Source: Spongiivirga citrea
GTDB lineage: Bacteria > Bacteroidota > Bacteroidia > Flavobacteriales > Flavobacteriaceae
Assembly (NCBI RefSeq): GCF_010671565.1
Contig: NZ_JAABOQ010000004.1
Coordinates: 62,001-126,000 of the forward strand
Direction of reading: 5' to 3'
DNA: 64,000 nt
The notes beneath the pieces were generated by a model, which was not told the DNA's origin, did not search any database, and worked only from the letters and a program-made list of their open reading frames with translations. Made by a program: the position numbers and the translations under genes. Shown here piece by piece: positions 62,343 to 64,000 of this stretch (its first letter is position 1; each line of letters begins with the position of its first letter).

Positions 62343-64000
62343 ATGAGCGAAGAATTATTACAAAAAGACCTTATTAAAAACCCAGCCAAAATTGGCAAAT
62401 GGGATTTTTATAATATTGGAGCTACTTCTGTAAAAAACCTAAAAGAGTATGGAATTATTCGAAACGTAAATTACGGGAAAGAAGAAAAGAAAAAAGTTGA
62501 TGGACTTATTGTCCAAAGCAAAAACGTGATAGCTGTAATCGAGTATAAGAAACCTTCAGAGTTTAAAACCAAAGCACAAAAAAACAAAGCAATAAAACAA
62601 GAACTTCAAGTTGCTAAAAAACTTGGAGCACATATTATCATTGGGACCGATACATTAGAATCTATTTGGGTTAATGTTTTAACTGGCAAAAGAATAAAAG
62701 ATGAAAATGGGAAAGAATTAACCGTTAATTTTGACCCATTAGACAGTAAAATTCCTGCTTTAATAGAAAAAGTAAAATTTTCAATTAATGAGTTAAATGA
62801 CCAAATAAAACCAAAAGAATTAGTAAATCCTACGGATTTAGCTAAAAGCATATGGCAAGACATCTGGTCTGTAAGTGGTGAATCCCCAACTAACTGTTTA
62901 TATACTTTTGTAGAACTATTTATTTTCAAGTATTTAAGTGATTTAAAAATATTAGGTCAAGGTTTCAATTTTAAATCTTTAATGGAAAGATTTAACTATG
63001 ATACCGAAAACCCCAATGAAGAAGCTTTAGACTACTATGCAAGGAATATTCGACCAAAAATTAAGAAACTCTTTCCTAATAATCCAATAGATAATACCAC
63101 GATAATTAACGGAACCGTTTTTGTAAATAAAGACGACGAACCTGTAATTGGTTATAGTACCGCATTTAAAAAAGTTTTAGATAAATTCAGAAAATATAAC
63201 AAAGGGAAATCTCTTGAGAATATAGATTATGATTTTAAAAGTCAACTGTTTGAAGTATTTTTAAAAGAAGGAATAAGTAAGAAAAATTTAGGACAGTATT
63301 TCACACCTCTAAAAGTGGTTCACGCTATTTCAGAAATGGCTAAAGATGAAATAAAAGTCGGAGCAAAAATTTGTGACCCAGCTTGTGGTGTTGGAAAATT
63401 CTTATTGGAACCTATTGCGACAAAGCTAAACCAGTTTTTCAAAGTTGAAAAAGGGGAAATTATTTCCAATATAACGATTCACGGTTTTGACAAAGGTTTT
63501 GATAAAGATGAACAGAAAACAATCATACTTGCTAAAGCAAATATGTTAATTTACTTTTCAGATTTAATTAAAGAAAACCCAAGTCTAACTTCAGAATTTT
63601 CTAATGTATTCAATCAAAGTTTTAATCTTAAAACTAATTCTATTTTAGGAACATTATCTGACCCTGTAGAAAATGAATATGACCTAATTTTCACAAATCC
63701 ACCTTATGTTACAAGTGGCAGTAGCAATTTAAAAGATGAAATAAAAAATAATGGTGTCCTTTCTAATTACTACAAGATTAATGGAATGGGTGTCGAGGGT
63801 CTTTTTATGGAATGGATTGTACGAGCATTAAAACCTAATGGGAAAGCATTTATTATAGTTCCAGATGGTATTTTTAATAGACAAAACGACAAAAATTTAA
63901 GGCAATTTATTATTGATGAATGTTATATTGATGGAATAATATCTTTACCATTAAATACATTCTTTACCACAAATAAAAAAACTTATATTCTTTGCTTAAC
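62343..64000 (+). CDS. Fused restriction nuclease - N6-adenine methyltransferase (cut by right edge)
   Basis: The open frame covers 552 codons and runs off the window. Residues about 15-130 form a PD-(D/E)xK nuclease domain like the HsdR N-terminus, with D53 in KKVDGLIVQ and E67-x-K69 in VIAVIEYKKPSEF. A helical HsdM-like domain follows (about 155-320). The N6-methylase core is next: LGQYFTPLKVV, SAM motif I ICDPACGVGKFLLEP (about 343-357), and catalytic motif IV FTNPPYV (about 450). This order is that of type IIG/BcgI-like A subunits, which cut and methylate as one chain and need a separate specificity subunit. That gene should lie just right of the window. Confidence 0.9.
   Translation, partial: MSEELLQKDLIKNPAKIGKWDFYNIGATSVKNLKEYGIIRNVNYGKEEKKKVDGLIVQSKNVIAVIEYKKPSEFKTKAQKNKAIKQELQVAKKLGAHIIIGTDTLESIWVNVLTGKRIKDENGKELTVNFDPLDSKIPALIEKVKFSINELNDQIKPKELVNPTDLAKSIWQDIWSVSGESPTNCLYTFVELFIFKYLSDLKILGQGFNFKSLMERFNYDTENPNEEALDYYARNIRPKIKKLFPNNPIDNTTIINGTVFVNKDDEPVIGYSTAFKKVLDKFRKYNKGKSLENIDYDFKSQLFEVFLKEGISKKNLGQYFTPLKVVHAISEMAKDEIKVGAKICDPACGVGKFLLEPIATKLNQFFKVEKGEIISNITIHGFDKGFDKDEQKTIILAKANMLIYFSDLIKENPSLTSEFSNVFNQSFNLKTNSILGTLSDPVENEYDLIFTNPPYVTSGSSNLKDEIKNNGVLSNYYKINGMGVEGLFMEWIVRALKPNGKAFIIVPDGIFNRQNDKNLRQFIIDECYIDGIISLPLNTFFTTNKKTYILCL

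Noticed and set aside
62606-62929. Minus-strand open frame inside the nuclease-methylase gene
   Set aside because: It lies opposite a continuous + strand frame with clear PD-(D/E)xK and N6-methylase motifs and has no pattern of its own.
59925-64000. Prophage or conjugative element
   Set aside because: No capsid, terminase, relaxase or transfer genes are visible; only a recombinase, a GNAT gene and restriction genes are present.

Overview
The window is a chromosomal stretch from a Bacteroidota bacterium, almost certainly a member of the Flavobacteriaceae. The grounds are the AT-rich sequence, promoters of the Bacteroidota type (TTG, 18-23 bases, TAnnTTTG), almost no Shine-Dalgarno sequences, gliding-motility genes (gldF/gldG), an Oar-like TonB-dependent receptor, a LytTR regulator, a bacilliredoxin, and many small lipoproteins with the pattern [LV]xx[CS]C. 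I do not name a genus.

Layout. 1-3158: a thrombospondin type-3 repeat surface protein on the minus strand, cut by the left edge and frameshifted by a 71-bp loss inside a near-identical 198-bp tandem repeat. 3611-4735: tRNA-Met(CAT) and three tandem paralogous genes for ~54-residue single-span membrane proteins. 4740-11268: hisS, a small conserved protein, an Oar-like receptor and the rpsF-rpsR-rplI operon. 11588-19890: a LytTR response regulator, priA, and the acetate module (DUF4212 / acetate symporter / acs) with two small membrane proteins. 19951-24352: an NTF2-like secreted protein, an unusual vWA protein, purC and phoH. 24523-29249: SAM hydrolase - ABM monooxygenase - fused gldF/gldG - dnaN. 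29516-39000: a TlpA-like lipoprotein, charged coiled-coil envelope proteins, pheT, a subtilase lipoprotein and an ABC-F ATPase. 39011-45306: a run of secreted proteins (a thioredoxin-fold lipoprotein without its cysteines, an astacin-like protease with FG-GAP repeats, and three proteins of unknown function), two of them behind nearly identical 70-nt leaders. 45396-59812: housekeeping and envelope genes (fsa, an SDR, SRP RNA, glutamine cyclotransferase, glyA, fahA, bacilliredoxin, clpB). 59925-64000: an accessory region with a tyrosine recombinase, a GNAT gene that looks like an integron-type cassette with attC-like palindromes, an HTH controller and the start of a BcgI-like fused nuclease-methyltransferase that runs off the right edge.

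How the parts work together. Most of the window is core metabolism (acetate activation, purine synthesis, one-carbon metabolism, tyrosine breakdown, translation, replication) mixed with envelope and secreted proteins. The most system-like and least ordinary parts are the right-hand recombinase / cassette / restriction-modification region, the triplet of tiny membrane proteins with a 48-bp palindrome between two of them, and the secreted-protein cluster with duplicated leaders. Several dispersed palindromic intergenic repeats are also present. All family names come from reading motifs; no database search was run.
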